The notes under the pieces are model-generated. The model was not told the DNA's origin. It saw nothing but the letters and a program-made list of their open reading frames with translations, and ran no database searches. From Sandaracinaceae bacterium (lineage in GTDB: Bacteria > Myxococcota_A > Polyangia > Polyangiales > Sandaracinaceae), in contig JACKEC010000015.1 in assembly GCA_020633195.1 (NCBI GenBank), forward strand, positions 806,001 through 870,000: 64,000 bases of DNA, in the 5' to 3' direction. How positions within the stretch are numbered: position 1 is the stretch's first letter; each line of letters opens with the position of its first letter. Positions 63,953-64,000 of the stretch are shown here, in pieces. The position numbers and the translations under genes are program-made.

Positions 63953-64000
63953 GAGAAATCGCCTCCGGCGATTTCTCTCCGGCGAGGGGCAAGCCCCTCG
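63953..64000. repeat. Palindromic repeat at the right edge of the window
   Basis: Two adjacent hairpins: GAGAAATCGCC-TCC-GGCGATTTCTC (63953-63977) and CGAGGGG-CAAG-CCCCTCG (63983-64000). The spacing and style resemble a REP unit; the sequence runs off the window. No T-run follows within the window. Confidence 0.7.

Overview
The window looks like chromosomal DNA of a Gram-negative myxobacterium, probably order Polyangiales and close to Sandaracinus-type organisms. The support is very high GC, many lipoproteins with a lipobox followed by Asp/Ala/Gly-rich linkers, bacterial Ser/Thr kinases with membrane or TPR tails, an FHA-GAF-AAA+ sigma-54 activator, and tightly overlapping operons. I could not run searches; the taxon is inferred from gene style.

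Layout. 0-3.9 kb: a secreted GH92 mannosidase, then a divergent LysR/YceI pair. 4.1-12.3 kb: aconitase, a CNNM-type gene remnant, an Rnk/GreA-C protein, a voltage-gated-like K+ channel with an RCK domain, a quinone-oxidoreductase gene split by an in-frame stop, and NhaA. 12.3-15.9 kb: the glutathione-dependent formaldehyde pathway (adhC-fghA), pirin, a stray copy of an fghA segment, and a two-CBS protein. 16.1-19.4 kb: a tight four-gene operon of marC, an Asp-rich heptad-repeat protein, a JmjC/cupin oxygenase and a Suc_Fer-like ferredoxin; this is my best candidate for an undescribed system. 19.6-27 kb: a Kef-type antiporter, a lipoprotein hydrolase, cardiolipin synthase and three universal stress proteins with a small coupled ORF. 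27-33.1 kb: a six-gene minus-strand operon for a membrane molybdo-enzyme complex (cytochrome b-like subunit, MopB, 4x[4Fe-4S] protein, Rieske protein, DUF6755, TDT transporter). 33.2-35.1 kb: a YghU-like GST and a LysR regulator with two near-identical inverted repeats. 35.2-43.9 kb: secreted lipoproteins (M23, two paralogues, EGF-like, pectinacetylesterase-like), an SDR, a CMD-family protein and a TetR; two promoters here carry the same operator.

44-46.6 kb: an XRE regulator, a HTH/excisionase-like protein and a tyrosine integrase running into the 3' end of a tRNA-Leu whose anticodon reads AAG. This looks like the end of an integrated element that extends leftward. Right of the tRNA, GC rises and the genes become mostly housekeeping or lineage-core: DoxX, kinases, the sigma-54 activator, tandem glutaredoxin-like protein, SCP2-like proteins, a TonB-like protein, DUF1517, a LACC1-type protein, thioesterase, accD, folC, CapA and hemE. 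Palindromic, REP-like DNA lies at 50.4-50.6 kb and at the right edge.

How it fits together: most recognisable systems left of the tRNA handle redox, electrophile, ion and envelope stress. The envelope lipoprotein set between 35 and 43.9 kb appears to be its own TetR-controlled regulon.
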